A stretch of DNA of 64,000 nucleotides from Streptomyces sp. TLI_053 (GCF_900105395.1 NZ_LT629775.1:2374501-2438500); one strand, 5' to 3'; shown: positions 44,522-52,932, counted from the first letter of the stretch. Numbers and translations are program-made. The notes: generated from the sequence alone by a model not told the origin.

Positions 44522-45310
44522 ATGCTGAGCGCCGTGGACAAGGTCGAAGCTGCCCCCGAGGACAGACAACGCGAGTTCCGGGTGGAGGAGCTGGCCGAAG
44601 CGGCCGGGATCACCACCCGTACGCTGCGCTTCTACCGCGAGCGGAAGCTGCTCCAGCCGCCCCGCAAGGAGGGACGCATCGCCTGGTACGGCGAGTCCCA
44701 CCTGTCCCGGCTGCGGATGATCGCCGAGCTGCTGGACCGCGGCCACACCCTCGGCGGCATCGCCGAACTGATCGGCGCCGGCGAGAGCGGGCGGGACGTC
44801 GCCGATCTCATCGGCCTGGAGGCGGCCCTCGTCGCGCCCTGGTCCGACGAGACCGCGGTCCATCTCGACTGGGACGAGCTGAAGGCGGCCTTCGGCGACC
44901 AGCTCACCGAGGAGAACACCGCCGAGTCCATCGACCAGGGCTTCATCACCGTCGAGGACGACGGGATCACCCACATCAGCCGCCGCCTGATGGACGCCAC
45001 CACGGCGCTGGTGGCGGAGGGGGTACCGCTGTCGGTGGTGCTGGCCGCGAGCCGGCGGACCCAGGAGCACGTGACGGCGATAGCCGAGATCTTCACCGCC
45101 CTGGTGCGCGAGCACGTGCTCGGCGCGCTGTCCGCCGACACCCCCCTGCCGCCCGGCGAGGCCGCCCGGCTGACGGAGCAGATCCTCCGGATCCGCCCGC
45201 TCGCCCGTACGGTCACCGACGCCCAGTTCGCCCTGGCCATGGACCGCCGGGTGCACGCCGAGTACGACGAACTGCTGCGGCAGCGCCTGGAGCACCGGGA
45301 GAGCGACTGA
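44522..45310 (+). CDS. MerR-family transcriptional regulator
   Basis: A 262-residue regulator. MerR DNA-binding domain at about 17-85: FRVEELAEAAGITTRTLRFYRERKLLQPPRKEGRIAWYGESHLSRLRMIAELLDRGHTLGGIAELIG. A helical C-terminal domain of about 170 residues without Cys metal ligands suggests an organic effector. It is divergent from the BVMO operon and the obvious candidate regulator of it. ATG 44522 or GTG 44534 may be the start; neither has a strong ribosome site. Confidence 0.88.
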   Translation: MLSAVDKVEAAPEDRQREFRVEELAEAAGITTRTLRFYRERKLLQPPRKEGRIAWYGESHLSRLRMIAELLDRGHTLGGIAELIGAGESGRDVADLIGLEAALVAPWSDETAVHLDWDELKAAFGDQLTEENTAESIDQGFITVEDDGITHISRRLMDATTALVAEGVPLSVVLAASRRTQEHVTAIAEIFTALVREHVLGALSADTPLPPGEAARLTEQILRIRPLARTVTDAQFALAMDRRVHAEYDELLRQRLEHRESD

Positions 45311-45390
45311 CGGTCGCGCAGGCGTAACGATCCGTGCCACCGGGCAGGGATCAGCCGCCTCGCCGCCTGCCGCCCGAACGGAGTCGCCCG

Positions 45391-46476
45391 ATGCCCGACG
45401 CCCCCGTCCACCGCCGTTCGCTTCCCGCCCCCACCCGCTCCGGCCCCGCCGGGTCCGCCCCCGCCCGCCTCGCCCCGACCCGTCGCGGACTGTTCGTGCT
45501 GGCCGCCGGGCTGGCGGCCGGCGCGGCGCTCACCGCCTGCGGGTCCGACGGCCCGGCGGCGGCCGACGGGCCGGGCACGGCGGGAGGCACCGGCACCGGC
45601 ACCGACACCGACACCGTCGGCACGACCGGCACCCCCCGCACGGTGCGGCACGCCCGCGGCGAGAGCACCGTGCCACCGCGGGCCCGCCGGGTCGTCGTCC
45701 TGGACACCGACGCGCTCGACTCCGCCGTCACCCTGGGCCTCATCCCGGTGGGCGCCACCACCGTCGCCGCCGGCGCGCCGCTCCCCGCCTACCTGCCCGC
45801 CGAACGCCTCACCGGTGTCAAGGCCGTGGGCGTCATCGGCTCGCCCCAGCTGGAGGTGATCGCCGGTCTCCACCCCGACCTGATCCTCGGCAACCAGGTC
45901 CGCGACGACAAGCGCTACGACGAGCTGTCCAGGATCGCGCCGACCGTGCTGAGCAGGACCACCGGACCGGCCTGGAAGGAGAACGTCCGGCTGCACGCCG
46001 AGGCGCTCGGGCGCCAGGCGGAGGCGGCGGCCGCCGAACAGGCGTACCGGGCGAAGGCCGCCGAACTGGTCGCCGCACTCGGCGGACCGGAGAAGGCCGC
46101 GGCGCTCAAGGTCGGGATGGTCCGGTTCCTCGCCGGCGCGCCCACCCGCCTGTACCTCAACGACACCTTCATCGGCTCGATCCTGCTCGACGTGGGCCTC
46201 GGCCGCCCCGCCAACCAGGACAAGCCCGGCTTCTCCCTGGACATCAGCCCCGAGCAGGTCGACCAGGCCGCGGCCGACGTCATCTTCTACTCGGTCTACG
46301 GCGACCCGGCGAAGTCCGACCAGGCCAGGATCGTCGGCGGCACGCTGTGGAACGGCCTCGACGCCGTGCGCGGCGGCCGGGTCCACCAGGTCGACGACAA
46401 CCTCTGGATGCTCGGCATCGGTTACACCGGGGCGGGCCTGATCCTCGATCGGATGCGGCACGACCTCGTCGGCTGA
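45391..46476 (+). CDS. Iron-siderophore ABC transporter binding lipoprotein (orphan)
   Basis: A 361-residue FecB/FhuD-type receptor. The signal peptide has twin Arg (TRRGLFVLAAG) and lipobox ALTAC, so it may be a Tat-exported lipoprotein. RRVVVLDTDALDSAVTLGLIPVGATT, LHPDLILGNQVRDDKRYDELSRIAPTV and LDVGLGRPANQ are family features. It resembles the binding protein at 56269-57288 over its whole length, so the two look like paralogues. No permease or ATPase adjoins it and no iron box is seen upstream. CGGAG lies 8 bases before ATG. Confidence 0.88.
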   Translation: MPDAPVHRRSLPAPTRSGPAGSAPARLAPTRRGLFVLAAGLAAGAALTACGSDGPAAADGPGTAGGTGTGTDTDTVGTTGTPRTVRHARGESTVPPRARRVVVLDTDALDSAVTLGLIPVGATTVAAGAPLPAYLPAERLTGVKAVGVIGSPQLEVIAGLHPDLILGNQVRDDKRYDELSRIAPTVLSRTTGPAWKENVRLHAEALGRQAEAAAAEQAYRAKAAELVAALGGPEKAAALKVGMVRFLAGAPTRLYLNDTFIGSILLDVGLGRPANQDKPGFSLDISPEQVDQAAADVIFYSVYGDPAKSDQARIVGGTLWNGLDAVRGGRVHQVDDNLWMLGIGYTGAGLILDRMRHDLVG

Positions 46477-46563
46477 CCCCTGCCCACCCGGTCCACGCGG
46501 ACGCCGAACCCCGAGAGCGCCCCCTGCCCACCCGGTCCACGCGGACGCGGAACCCCAAGAGCG
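46477..46563. repeat. Two 43-bp direct repeats
   Basis: Copies 46477-46519 and 46521-46563 differ at only two positions. Each contains GTCCACGCGGAC, a small hairpin. They start at the stop codon of the binding-protein gene and may act as tandem terminators. The remainder of the region to 46762 holds a TAGGCT-type -10 near 46673 and no gene. Confidence 0.75.
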
Positions 46564-46762
46564 CCCCAAGGACGGGCGGCCCGAAGCGGAGCCCGCGCGC
46601 TCCCCGCGTGAAGAAATCGCGGGTCCCGGGCGGCGGGCCGGGCGTGCGGGGCCCCCGGCCCGCGGCAGGCGTTAGGCTCTCCGCTCGGCTGCCGCGCGGA
46701 CCACTGCGGCGCCGACCGACCCGGGCCGGCGGACGGCCCGCAGCACGGGGGGAACGACGAAC

Positions 46763-47143
46763 ATGAGCGACGGAACAGTGCCCGGCCCCGCCGGCGGCAC
46801 CGTCAACGGCTCCGGGACCGGCGGATCGGCCGGCCAGGACGGCTACCACGTCAATGTGGGCGGCCTGAACGGCGTCGCCGAGCAACTGGGCCGCACGGCC
46901 ACCGACATCGCCGAGGCCAGGACGGCCTACGCGGGCTCGGTCTGCTACGCGTCCACCGCCTTCGGCGAGTTCGGCGTGGACCGCGCCTGGTCCGCCTTCG
47001 ACACCGCCTGGTCGAAGGAGATCGGCGTGACCCAGCGCGCGCTGGAGGAGCTGTCCGAGAAGATGGCCACCACCACGGCGAACTACCGCGACACCGAGCA
47101 CGCCGTCGCCTCCGGCCTGGTGCCCGCCGGCGGCGGCCGGTGA
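46763..47143 (+). CDS. WXG100/EspC-like type VII secretion protein
   Basis: A 126-residue helical-hairpin-type protein. A Gly/Ser-rich N-terminus (1-28) precedes VNVGGLNGVAEQLGRTATDIAEARTAY and FGVDRAWSAFDTAWSKEIGVTQRALEELSEKMATTTANYRDTEHAVASG. The second helix ends with NYRDTE, which fits the YxxxD/E secretion signal of type VII substrates (Tyr108, Glu112). It most resembles EspC-like partners and probably pairs with the next gene's product for export. It overlaps that gene by 4 bases. No ESX core gene is in the window. Confidence 0.7.
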   Translation: MSDGTVPGPAGGTVNGSGTGGSAGQDGYHVNVGGLNGVAEQLGRTATDIAEARTAYAGSVCYASTAFGEFGVDRAWSAFDTAWSKEIGVTQRALEELSEKMATTTANYRDTEHAVASGLVPAGGGR

Positions 47144-48699
47144 GCAAGGTCAAGGATCTGGAGCACGCGCGGCACAGCATCGAGCAGTTCACGTTCGTGC
47201 TGGCCAACCTGCACCTGCTGCAGGGCATCGAGGAGGCGCTCGCCGTCCCGGAGCCGGTCGGCGACCCGGCGGCGGTCCGCACCCGCGCGCAGGACTACGC
47301 GAAGGCGGCGGCCTCCTTCGCCAAGGCCACCACCGATCTGTCCGGGGTGGCGGCCCACCAGCTGCCCTCGGTGTGGACGGGCTCGGTCGCCGAGCACGCG
47401 ACCCAGGCGGTGCACGCCATGTCGGCCGAGACCACGACCTCCAAGGACACCCTGGCCGAGGCCGCCAAGGTGCTCGACGCCTGGGCCAACGACCTGCAGT
47501 GGGCGAAGTCCACCGACGCCCAGGGCCGCCAGCAGCTGCACGACGCCGGCGAACGCGCCCGGCACGACCCGGCCGGCTTCGACCAGGGCGCCCGGGAGAC
47601 GGCGCTGGCCGGCGTCGACGCCCGGCTCGCGGCCGCACGGCGGGCCGAGAGCTGCGGCACCGGCACCGCCGGAAAGCTCGGCCAGCTCGCCGCCCGGGCC
47701 CGCGCCGCGCGGGCCGGCGACGGTTCGATCGACCCGCTGGCGGCGGTGGTGCTGGCCACCGAGAAGAACCCCGGCGCGGGCGAGGACGGCGACTACATCC
47801 TCACCCCCAACCAGCTGGACCGGGCGAACCAGGTGCTCGGCGTGATGACCGGCGCCGACCAGGCGGCGTTCCGCGCGCTGCTCTCCGGCGCCAGGTCCCC
47901 CGAGGAGTCCGCCTACCTGTGGAAGGCGCTGGCGGCCGGGCACCCGGTCGCGGACATCCAGCGGTTCGACGCGCAGATCCACCCGCACGGCGACGATCCG
48001 GCCTGGCTGGCCCAGCACCTGGTACCCGCCACGTCCACCGACGACACCCGGCGCGAGTCCTCCGACAACCTCGACGTCACCTACCAGGGGCAGCCGGTCA
48101 GCATCGACGGCTACGGCGTCTACTCGCAGCGCAACGTCAGCGACTGCGTGGCCGCCTCCACCGTCATCGCGCAGGCCAAGCTGGACCCGCTGCTGATGTT
48201 CCGGCTCACCACCGGCGGCACGCCCGACACCCCCGGGGCCGACTCGCCGGAGAACTTCGGTCAGCGCCTCCAGGAGGCCTACCTCGGCGAGTACCGGGAC
48301 GGCCAGCGGGCCGACGGCAACAAGAAGGTCTACCCGCAGGTCGACGCCGGGCTCGGCGCCACCGCCCAGACCTACCTCGCCGACAAGGACCTCGGCCGGG
48401 CGACCGGCGCCGACTACGAGCACGTCGAGCTGAAGAGCGACGAGGACCGGCGCGCCGCGGTGGCCCGGATCGAGAAGTCCGTCGACGAGGGCCTGCCGGT
48501 GCCGATCACCGTCCGCAACGAGGACTCCGGCCACCAGATGATGATCATCGGCCGGGACGGCGACAAGCTCCAGATCTACAACCCGTGGGGCTTCACCTCC
48601 TGGGTGACGGAGGAGCAGTTCATCAACAGCCGGCTCGGCGGACTCACCCCCGGCGACCACCCGCTCGACAAGTCGACCGCCCTGGAGCTGCCGAAATGA
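47140..48699 (+). CDS. WXG-type effector with papain-like cysteine protease domain
   Basis: A 519-residue protein. Residues 1-190 are helical and contain VWTGS (W79-T-G81), as in WXG100 and polymorphic-toxin N-termini. After a linker, residues about 310-510 carry a papain-type arrangement: Gln330-x5-Cys336 in SQRNVSDCVAAS, His465 in SGHQMMIIG and Asn481 in IYNPWGFTSW. The Gln-to-Cys spacing equals that of papain (Gln19/Cys25), and NPWG recalls calpain. No classical signal peptide, consistent with type VII export with the EspC-like partner. GTG start overlaps the preceding stop. Substrate unknown. A peptidoglycan or protein amidase of the same fold is the main alternative. Confidence 0.7.
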   Translation: MSKVKDLEHARHSIEQFTFVLANLHLLQGIEEALAVPEPVGDPAAVRTRAQDYAKAAASFAKATTDLSGVAAHQLPSVWTGSVAEHATQAVHAMSAETTTSKDTLAEAAKVLDAWANDLQWAKSTDAQGRQQLHDAGERARHDPAGFDQGARETALAGVDARLAAARRAESCGTGTAGKLGQLAARARAARAGDGSIDPLAAVVLATEKNPGAGEDGDYILTPNQLDRANQVLGVMTGADQAAFRALLSGARSPEESAYLWKALAAGHPVADIQRFDAQIHPHGDDPAWLAQHLVPATSTDDTRRESSDNLDVTYQGQPVSIDGYGVYSQRNVSDCVAASTVIAQAKLDPLLMFRLTTGGTPDTPGADSPENFGQRLQEAYLGEYRDGQRADGNKKVYPQVDAGLGATAQTYLADKDLGRATGADYEHVELKSDEDRRAAVARIEKSVDEGLPVPITVRNEDSGHQMMIIGRDGDKLQIYNPWGFTSWVTEEQFINSRLGGLTPGDHPLDKSTALELPK

Positions 48700-49085
48700 C
48701 CACCGTCCGGTCCGATGCCGAGCTGGCGGACCTCGACGTGCCCGCCGCCGTCACCCGCGGTCTGCTGCTGGCCGGCGGTCCGCGCCAGGCCCTGTTCACC
48801 GAGGCGGCCATCGCCGCCGCGCACCGCGCCGAAGCGGCGGGCATCGGCCCGTACCCCCTGGGCTTCCTGGCCCGGCACGTGCGGGCCGGCGGCTTCGGGG
48901 CCGCGCTCGCGCTGCCCGAGCCGGTGATCGGCGAGCCCGGCACCGCGCTCGTCCGCGGCTGGCTGCGGGCCGCGGCGGCAACCGGGGCCGACGTGGGGCG
49001 CGAGCACCTGTTCGCGCGCTGGCTGGCCGAGGTCGCCGCGCTGATCGAACTGCGCCGGGACGCGCGGGCGGGAGGGACGGCGTGA
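48696..49085 (+). CDS. Uncharacterised 129-residue protein of the effector operon
   Basis: A small, probably helical protein with no recognised domain: ELADLDVPAAVTRGLLLAGGPRQALFTEAAIAAAHRAEAAGIGPYPLGFLARHVRAGG, a middle ALPEPVIGEPGTALVRGWLRAAAATGADVGREHLFARWLAEVAALIELRRDA. It overlaps both the effector gene (ATGA) and the lipoprotein gene (GTGA). Cytosolic by sequence, so it could be a chaperone or adaptor for the effector or part of immunity. This is inference from position only. Confidence 0.65.
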   Translation: MTTVRSDAELADLDVPAAVTRGLLLAGGPRQALFTEAAIAAAHRAEAAGIGPYPLGFLARHVRAGGFGAALALPEPVIGEPGTALVRGWLRAAAATGADVGREHLFARWLAEVAALIELRRDARAGGTA

Positions 49086-49584
49086 GGAGGCGCACGGCCC
49101 GCACCGCCGCCACCACCGCCCTGGCGGCCCTCGTGGTCGGCGCGGGACTGGCAGGGGTGACCGGCTGCTCGTCGAGCGGCTCCGGCGAGGCCGCCCCGGC
49201 CGCCCTGCTGGCCCTGCCCCCGACCTCGACGCGGAGGCGGTGGGCGGCGGAAAGCAGCCCGCGTTCGAGCCGAGCGAGGTCCACCTCGCCGTCGGCCGGA
49301 CGGTCGGCGTGGACGTGCGGGTCGCGCCGCTGCCGCACGGCTGGCGGCTCGTCGACGGGGGCGACACCGCGCTGCTGCGCCGGGACGCGGACAGCAAGCA
49401 GAGCACCTGCGCGCCGAACACCGCCGGCTGCGGCCACACCGTCCGCCAGAGCTGGACCGCCACCGCCACCGGGACCACCACGCTCACTTGGCGGTACGTC
49501 GACCTCGCGAGCTGCAAGGAGGCGCAGAACCCGGCCTCCTGCCGGGCGCTGGCCGGCAAGGAGGTCCGGGTCACCGTGGGCTGA
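49082..49584 (+). CDS. Chagasin (I42)-like lipoprotein, apparent frameshift
   Basis: About 167 residues if one C is added to the C5 run at 49217-49221. The signal peptide ends in lipobox GVTGC. The other frame continues as DLDAEAVGGGKQPAFEPSEVHLAVGRTVGVDVRVAPLPHGWRLVDGG. The latter part, HTVRQSWTATATGTTTLTWRYVDLAS, resembles the central strands of chagasin-type inhibitors of papain-family proteases, with LPHGW at the first inhibitory-loop position and four extra Cys. It is last in the operon, overlapping the previous gene (GTGA). Proposed role: membrane-anchored inhibitor of the papain-like effector. Confidence 0.6.
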
Positions 49585-49699
49585 CGGGCCCCGGCGCCCC
49601 CGGGTCGCGGAGCCCCGGGACGGCGGTGCCCGGCCGCACGGAACGCGGGTGCCGGGAACGCGGGTGCCGGGAACGCGACGCGGGGCCTACCATCCGATC

Positions 49700-50299
49700 A
49701 TGATCGAAGGTACGGCGGTACGGCTGCGCGCCCTGCGCGCGGAGGACGCGGAACACCAGCTCCGCTGGCGCAACGACCCCGAGGTGGTGCGGCTGGCGGC
49801 GGCCGGCGACCCGCGTTTCGGCCCGACCACCGCCGAGGCGCTGGCGGACCGCTTCGGCCGGATCCTGCGCCTCGACCCGCGCGAGAGCGGCGTCCTCACC
49901 GTGGAGGAGAAGACCGGCGGCCGCCCGATCGGCATGGTCGACTACCGGGGTGTCGACCCGTACGAAGGCGTCGCCGAGGTCGGGATCTTCATCGGCGAAC
50001 GGGAGTTCTGGGACCACGGTTACGGTTCCGAGGCCCTCGGTCTGCTGGTGGACCACCTGTTCGGGATGTTCCCGCTGAACCGGCTGGAACTGGACACCTG
50101 GAGCGGCAACACCCGGGCGGCCCGGGCATTCGCCCGGCTCGGCTTCCAGGAGGAGGGGCGCCGCAGGGACGCCGTGCTGCTCGCCGGGGTCCGCTACGAC
50201 CGCCTGCTGTTCGGCCTGCTCCGCCGGGAGTGGGAGGCGCGCCGCCGTTCCGCACCGGACGCCCCCGAAGCCACCGGCGCGACCGCCGTCGTCGGGTAG
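49700..50299 (+). CDS. GNAT acetyltransferase (RimJ/RimL type)
   Basis: A 199-residue N-acetyltransferase. VRLRALRAEDAEHQLRWRNDPEVVRLAAAG, VLTVEEKTGGRPIGMVDYRGVD, VAEVGIFIGEREFWDHGYGSEALGLLVDHLF (acetyl-CoA loop) and RLELDTWSGNTRAARAFARLGFQEEGRRRDAVLLAGVRYDRLLFGLL follow the RimJ/L pattern. Substrate is unknown (amine, peptide N-terminus or small molecule). Monocistronic. Short GTGCCGGGAACGC repeats precede it. Confidence 0.9.
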   Translation: MIEGTAVRLRALRAEDAEHQLRWRNDPEVVRLAAAGDPRFGPTTAEALADRFGRILRLDPRESGVLTVEEKTGGRPIGMVDYRGVDPYEGVAEVGIFIGEREFWDHGYGSEALGLLVDHLFGMFPLNRLELDTWSGNTRAARAFARLGFQEEGRRRDAVLLAGVRYDRLLFGLLRREWEARRRSAPDAPEATGATAVVG

Positions 50300-50351
50300 C
50301 CGCGGGGTCGCGTCCGCTCCCGGGCGCCGCCGACGGGCACCCTGGACGGGC

Positions 50352-50486
50352 CGGACCTCGCTGCGGCTCGCCGTGCCGGTGGGCAACACACCCGCCGAGG
50401 CGTTGTACCGGCGCAACGGGTTCGCCGACGCGGACGGGGTCCGGGACGAAGGTGCCACCGGGGCGCGGGTGATGGTCGAACAACTT
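50352..50486 (+). pseudogene. Remnant of a second GNAT acetyltransferase
   Basis: One frame reads LRLAVPVGNTPAEALYRRNGF followed by ARVMVEQL, typical of the C-terminal third of GNAT enzymes. There is no acetyl-CoA-loop region or start in this frame, and the reading frame runs on into unrelated sequence. It is probably a decayed or truncated gene. Nothing else is supported in 50300-50633. Confidence 0.5.
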
Positions 50487-50633
50487 GCCACCGCCGCCCG
50501 TCGAGCGTCGTCCCGCCGCACGCCCGGCCCGGCCGCCGGTGACCGCACCCGGTGCGCGAACCCGGCCGCCCCCGGGGCGACATCTGAGCGGAAGCGTCCG
50601 TTTCGCGGTCAACCAGGGGTAAAGTCAGCGAGC

Positions 50634-51341
50634 ATGGCCGAATCGACGGTACCGATCCTTCCCTGCCAGACCCTCGCACCGGTGCTCGACTTCTACACCG
50701 CACTGGGCTTCGAAGTGACTGACCATCAGCTGAGTCCCGACCCCTACGCGGTCGTCCAACGCGGTGGAATCCAGCTGCACTTCTTCGGCATGCAGCAGTA
50801 CGACCCGGACGCCAGCCACAGCACCTGCCTGGTCCGCACCGACGACGTGGACGCGCTGCACGCGGCGTTCCAGGAGGGCCTGCGGTCCGCCTACGGGCGG
50901 GTGCCGAGCCAGGGCCTGCCCCGGCTGGGGGCGATCGCCGACACGCTCTCCGGCGTACGGGAGTTCCTGATGACCGACCCCGGCGGCAACTGCCTGCGGA
51001 TCGGCCAGCCGATCCGGGCCGGGCAGCACCACCGCCCGTCCCCCGAGGAGCCGTTCGCGAAGGCGCTGCACCACGCCGCACTGTTCGCCGACGCCCAGGA
51101 GGACCCGGCCGCGGCCGCCCGGGTGCTGGACCGGGCACTGGAATCACCGGACGGGCCGCCCGCCCCGGTGCTGCTGTTCCGCATCCTGGCGCTGCGCGCC
51201 GACCTGGCGCACCGCCTGGCGGACGGCGCCAGCGCCGAAGCCTTCACCCGGCGGGCGGGCTCGACCGCCGAGGGGCTCACCGCGGAGGAGCGGGAGTCCG
51301 TCCGGGACGAGCTCAAGCACCTCGCGGATCTTCCGGCCTGA
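50634..51341 (+). CDS. VOC (bleomycin-resistance-like) protein with helical C-terminal domain
   Basis: A 235-residue protein. Residues 1-125 are a glyoxalase/bleomycin-resistance fold: VPILPCQTLAPVLDFYTALGFEVTDHQLSPDPYAVVQRGGIQLHFF and EFLMTDPGGNCLRIGQ. Residues 140-235 are a helical, TPR-like region (ALHHAALFADAQEDPAAAARVLDRALESPDGPPAPVLLFRILALRADLAHRL). Drug-binding or small-molecule enzyme activity is possible. TAAAGT at 50620-50625 is a candidate -10 box that would put transcription start about two bases before the ATG, and no ribosome site is seen. Confidence 0.83.
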   Translation: MAESTVPILPCQTLAPVLDFYTALGFEVTDHQLSPDPYAVVQRGGIQLHFFGMQQYDPDASHSTCLVRTDDVDALHAAFQEGLRSAYGRVPSQGLPRLGAIADTLSGVREFLMTDPGGNCLRIGQPIRAGQHHRPSPEEPFAKALHHAALFADAQEDPAAAARVLDRALESPDGPPAPVLLFRILALRADLAHRLADGASAEAFTRRAGSTAEGLTAEERESVRDELKHLADLPA

Positions 51342-51388
51342 CGCGAACGACCCCGCACGAAGGACGACAACCGACCTACCAGCGACGA

Positions 51389-51420
51389 CGGATGACGGAC
51401 CGTGAGAAGTCCGCCATCCG
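51389..51420. terminator. Hairpin between convergent VOC genes
   Basis: 12-bp arms with one mismatch around an 8-base loop, about 50 bases after the first VOC stop and before the convergent second VOC gene. Confidence 0.5.
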
Positions 51421-51513
51421 TCCACCGGCCCCCGCGCCGCCGCACTGCGCACTGCCGCACCGCCACAGGGGCCGCAGGGCCGCACCGCCGATCGGGGCGG
51501 GCGCCCGGAACGC

Positions 51514-51915
51514 TCAGGACACCCAGAGCCGGGTGCACAGCACCAGCCGGTAGCCGTCCGGATCGGCGACCGTGACACCGTGTTCGTCCCAGTAGGGATT
51601 GTGCGAGGGCACCCGCGTACCACCGGCGGCCTCCAGGCGCCGGACCAGCGCCTCGTCCACCGGCACCCCGAGATAGACGACGAAGAGGTCGTCGACGGTG
51701 GGCGCGGGTTCGATCGGCCGCTCGGGGTCGTGGGTCAGCTCGAAGTGCCAACCGCCGCCCGGCGGGCCGACCATGAGGAGGTCGTGCTCACCCGGGACGT
51801 GGTCGGCGGTGCGCCACAGGACGGCCAGGCCGAGGCCGTCGACGTAGAAGCGCTCGGCCGCCGCGAGATCCCGGGACGGCCTCGCGACGCGGACGTGGAT
51901 GGTGGAGTCGATCAC
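51514..51915 (-). CDS. VOC family (glyoxalase-like) protein
   Basis: A 133-residue single-domain VOC protein: STIHVRVARPSRDLAAAERFYVDGLGLAVLWRT, HFELTHDPERP, VVYLGVPVDEALVRRLEAAGGTRV and GVTVADPDGYRLVLCTRLW. Likely metal-dependent or ligand-binding. Substrate unknown. It stands alone, 45 bases from the FhuF gene on the same strand, and may be co-transcribed with it. Confidence 0.88.
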   Translation of the reverse strand: MIDSTIHVRVARPSRDLAAAERFYVDGLGLAVLWRTADHVPGEHDLLMVGPPGGGWHFELTHDPERPIEPAPTVDDLFVVYLGVPVDEALVRRLEAAGGTRVPSHNPYWDEHGVTVADPDGYRLVLCTRLWVS

Positions 51916-51960
51916 GACGAGCGAGCCTACCGAGGTGGCCCCGGGTCCGTCGGCGGTCCC

Positions 51961-52821
51961 TCAGAGCCGCAGCAGGCGCTCCTCGTCCCCCGTGCGGGGA
52001 CAGGTGACGCAGGCCCGGCCGGGCTCGATCGCGTAGTAGAGGCAGCAGCCGAGGCGGGTCCGGGTGTGGTGGGTGCGGCCGTCCCCCCCGCACAGGACGC
52101 GGAAGTCCGCGGCGCCGAGGAGCGGGTCGGTGCGACCGGGGAGCACGGCCGCCGCGGCGGCGACGGCGGCGTCCTCCTCGGCCGGGACCGCCGACCCGGC
52201 CGACTCGTCGAGCCGCTTGCCCAGGTACCAGATCGCCGAGGCGAGGTCGTCGGTGACCATGCCCCACAGCGCCCGGGTGCCGCGCCGGGTGGGAGCGGCG
52301 AACGCGGCCAGCAGCGGTTCGACGTGGGTGACGACGGCGGCGCGCAGCTCGGCCCGGAGCTCGTCCTCGCCCGGGAGGGTGACGTGGGCGTCCGGGCGCA
52401 GCGCGAAATCACCCGTGGGAGCGTGGAACCACAGGTTCGCGCCGTCGATCGACGGGACGCGACCCGCCAGCCGCCAGGGTCCGGCGATCAGCACGCAGAC
52501 CGACCAGAGGTAGTGGTGCAGCAGCCGGGAGGCGGCGACGTGCGGGCGCGGCGCGGTGCCGTGCCCGGCGGCGACCGGGGCGATCCGCGCGGCCTCGCCG
52601 GCCAGCGCCGCGGCCAGCGCGTCCGGATCGGTCGCGAGTTCCACGGCGGAGTACCAGCCGAGCGCACGCGCCGGGGCGGGCTCGTCGGCCGCGAGCAGCC
52701 GCACCCGGAGGACCGGGCAGAGGTCGAGCAGCAGCCGGTAGTCGGTGTCCAGCGGATTCGCGGGACGTGGTGCGACGGGCACGGCGGCAGGCAGGGGCGG
52801 ACCCGAGAAGATCACCGGCAC
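51961..52821 (-). CDS. fhuF: FhuF-family siderophore-iron reductase
   Basis: A 286-residue cytosolic ferric reductase that releases iron from imported ferri-siderophores. The C-terminal CC-x10-C-x2-C ([2Fe-2S] ligands Cys259, 260, 271, 274) is the FhuF signature. DGANLWFHAPTGDFALRPDAHVTLP and a long helical middle region fit the family. GTG at 52821, or a second GTG two codons later with GGGAG upstream, is the start. An iron box lies about 14 bases upstream, so expression should rise in iron starvation. Divergent from the siderophore uptake operon. Confidence 0.88.
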   Translation of the reverse strand: MPVIFSGPPLPAAVPVAPRPANPLDTDYRLLLDLCPVLRVRLLAADEPAPARALGWYSAVELATDPDALAAALAGEAARIAPVAAGHGTAPRPHVAASRLLHHYLWSVCVLIAGPWRLAGRVPSIDGANLWFHAPTGDFALRPDAHVTLPGEDELRAELRAAVVTHVEPLLAAFAAPTRRGTRALWGMVTDDLASAIWYLGKRLDESAGSAVPAEEDAAVAAAAAVLPGRTDPLLGAADFRVLCGGDGRTHHTRTRLGCCLYYAIEPGRACVTCPRTGDEERLLRL

Positions 52822-52834
52822 TCCCGAGATCGTG

Positions 52835-52853
52835 TTAGGTGAGCCTCACCTTA
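52835..52853 (-). promoter_or_regulatory. Iron box (DmdR/IdeR site), fhuF side
   Basis: TTAGGTGAGCCTCACCTTA, a 19-bp near-palindrome close to the TTAGGTTAGGCTAACCTAA consensus of DmdR1/IdeR/DtxR. A TATAAG -10-like box for the minus strand directly adjoins it (52852-52857), so a bound repressor would block fhuF transcription. Confidence 0.88.
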
Positions 52854-52932
52854 TAGGCACTCACCGGCCGGTTCGCGCCACCCCGGCCGTCCGTGCCCCG
52901 ACTCGCCCGGTACGTACCAATCCAGCCGCGAC

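Noticed and set aside
46763-47143. Complete ESX secretion locus
   Set aside because: No EccC, EccB, EccD, MycP or EccE gene is in the window; only substrate-like genes are present.
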